Part shown: positions 63,461 to 64,000 of the stretch, one piece after another
Layout: every line of letters starts with the position of its first letter
How positions within the stretch are numbered: the first letter of the stretch is position 1
Source of the DNA: Advenella incenata
GTDB taxonomy: Bacteria; Pseudomonadota; Gammaproteobacteria; Burkholderiales; Burkholderiaceae_B
Assembly (NCBI RefSeq): GCF_004217095.1
Contig: NZ_SHKO01000001.1
Location: 1,302,001 to 1,366,000 of the forward strand
DNA length: 64,000 nt
Reading direction: 5' to 3'
The notes under the pieces: generated by a model
Database searches by the model: none
The model's input: only the letters and a program-made list of their open reading frames with translations
What the model was told of the DNA's origin: nothing
Position numbers and translations under genes: made by a program

Positions 63461-63602
63461 ACAAGGTGTACCGCACCCCATGGGCCATGTAGTGGGTGTG
63501 ATGGGGGCCTGCGGGCAGGCTTGGGGTTTGAGCCCCATGCAAAAAAGGGTTTGGTCGGGGCCGCCGGGAGCCCGGCGAACCACAAATGACATAGTTAAAG
63601 AA

Positions 63603-63917
63603 TTACGATGAAAGTTTCATCAGGACCAGCCCGCCAACAATAAGCGCAGCGGCAAGAATACGCATGGCACTCATGGGTTCATGCAGAAAGACAATGCCGA
63701 CCACGAAGGCGCCTACAGCACCAATGCCTGTCCACACCGTATAAGCGGTACCCAGGGGAAGGGTGCGCATGGACCAGGACAATAACCCGAAACTGAGCAC
63801 CATTGCGACCAGCGTTACCGAGGTAGCGCCCAGGCGTGTGAAGCCTTCTGATTGCTTCATGGAAAACGCCCAGACAATTTCCAGCAATCCGGCAATAAAT
63901 AATAAAAACCAGGCCAT
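63603..63917 (-). CDS. sugE: SMR-family guanidinium exporter SugE/Gdx
   Basis: 104 residues from ATG 63917, with AAAGGAGG upstream. Four transmembrane helices; the transport glutamate is Glu13 in AGLLEIVWAFSMKQSEGFTRL, and the following SEGFTRL and LGTAYTVWTGIGAVGA are SugE/Gdx rather than EmrE signatures. Gdx proteins export guanidinium in exchange for protons as dual-topology dimers. A guanidine-II riboswitch-like leader sits directly upstream, which fits this substrate. Confidence 0.92.
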   Translation of the reverse strand: MAWFLLFIAGLLEIVWAFSMKQSEGFTRLGATSVTLVAMVLSFGLLSWSMRTLPLGTAYTVWTGIGAVGAFVVGIVFLHEPMSAMRILAAALIVGGLVLMKLSS

Positions 63918-63925
63918 TTGGGCCT

Positions 63926-63986
63926 CCTTTAAAAAGAACCGGGCCGTCCCGGATAAGGTCCCCAAATGGGTGAGGTCGTGGCCTCG
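63926..63986 (-). promoter_or_regulatory. Guanidine-II (mini-ykkC) riboswitch-like leader of sugE
   Basis: Two hairpins precede sugE on the minus strand. The one nearest the gene is CCGGG-ACGG-CCCGG (63952-63939), a perfect stem with the ACGR loop that defines mini-ykkC. The other is GAGG...CCTC (63985-63972) with ACGA in its loop, though its loop is six bases (CCACGA), longer than the canonical four. A ribosome binding site follows at once, suggesting translational control by guanidine. Confidence 0.75.
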
Positions 63987-63991
63987 AAGAA

Positions 63992-63997
63992 ATTATA
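63992..63997 (-). promoter_or_regulatory. -10 element of the sugE transcript
   Basis: TATAAT on the minus strand (plus ATTATA). Transcription would begin near 63985, exactly at the first riboswitch hairpin. The -35 lies beyond the window end. Confidence 0.65.
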
Positions 63998-64000
63998 TCT

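Overview
The window looks like chromosomal DNA of a Burkholderiales beta-proteobacterium, most likely Alcaligenaceae (Bordetella/Achromobacter/Advenella side). This is inferred from the gene order tlpA-aroQ-accB-accC-prmA-DUF3426 gene, a long Lys/Ala-repeat histone H1-like protein, the glyA-nrdR-ribD-ribE run, and a SorAB-type sulfite oxidase pair. Genus assignment (Advenella-like) is only a guess. No rRNA, CRISPR array, intact insertion sequence or complete prophage was seen.

Region 1 (1-30.5 kb) is conserved housekeeping DNA: an RNB-family ribonuclease (cut by the window start), a YqiA-type esterase and mpl (murein recycling), tlpA, aroQ, accBC (fatty acid synthesis), prmA, a PfkB kinase, a YggT membrane protein, the H1-like protein, gltX, a Pat-like GNAT protein, an esterase with yjgA/darP, pmbA, an orphan Tat-exported TRAP binding protein, rplM-rpsI, argC, erpA, anmK, tyrS, a PEBP protein, glyA, nrdR, ribD, ribE and a tRNA-Ser(GGA). 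A structured ~150-nt region with its own promoter and terminator lies between the H1-like gene and yggT.

Region 2 (30.5-34.2 kb) is a decayed integrative element next to tRNA-Ser. It has a C-terminal tyrosine-recombinase fragment, a small basic C-terminal-motif lipoprotein, a group of exported proteins of unknown function, and an S24 repressor fragment without its DNA-binding domain.

Region 3 (34.2-46.8 kb) is redox and metal biology: sulfite dehydrogenase sorA with cytochrome sorB, an MliC-like lipoprotein, a Dyp-type peroxidase, an FdhF/YdeP molybdoenzyme, and a copper cluster (DUF2946, SCO, PCu(A)C, PepSY protein). Between the molybdoenzyme and the copper cluster sits an AT-rich three-gene cassette: a 66-residue candidate precursor peptide, an HExxH enzyme resembling the aKG-HExxH peptide beta-hydroxylases, and a compact ABC exporter. 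It reads as a minimal ribosomal-peptide (RiPP) biosynthetic locus with a Fur-like box at its promoter, and is the most novel item in the window.

Region 4 (46.8-64 kb) is accessory metabolism: an exported M20 amidohydrolase, a Vat-type streptogramin acetyltransferase, small lipoproteins, two LysR-controlled catabolic clusters (PcaD-like enol-lactonase; SDR plus SMP-30 lactonase), a periplasmic asparaginase, a methyltransferase, a DUF1328 membrane peptide, a decayed membrane-protein ORF, a KefB-type antiporter, and a SugE/Gdx transporter preceded by what looks like a guanidine-II (mini-ykkC) riboswitch.
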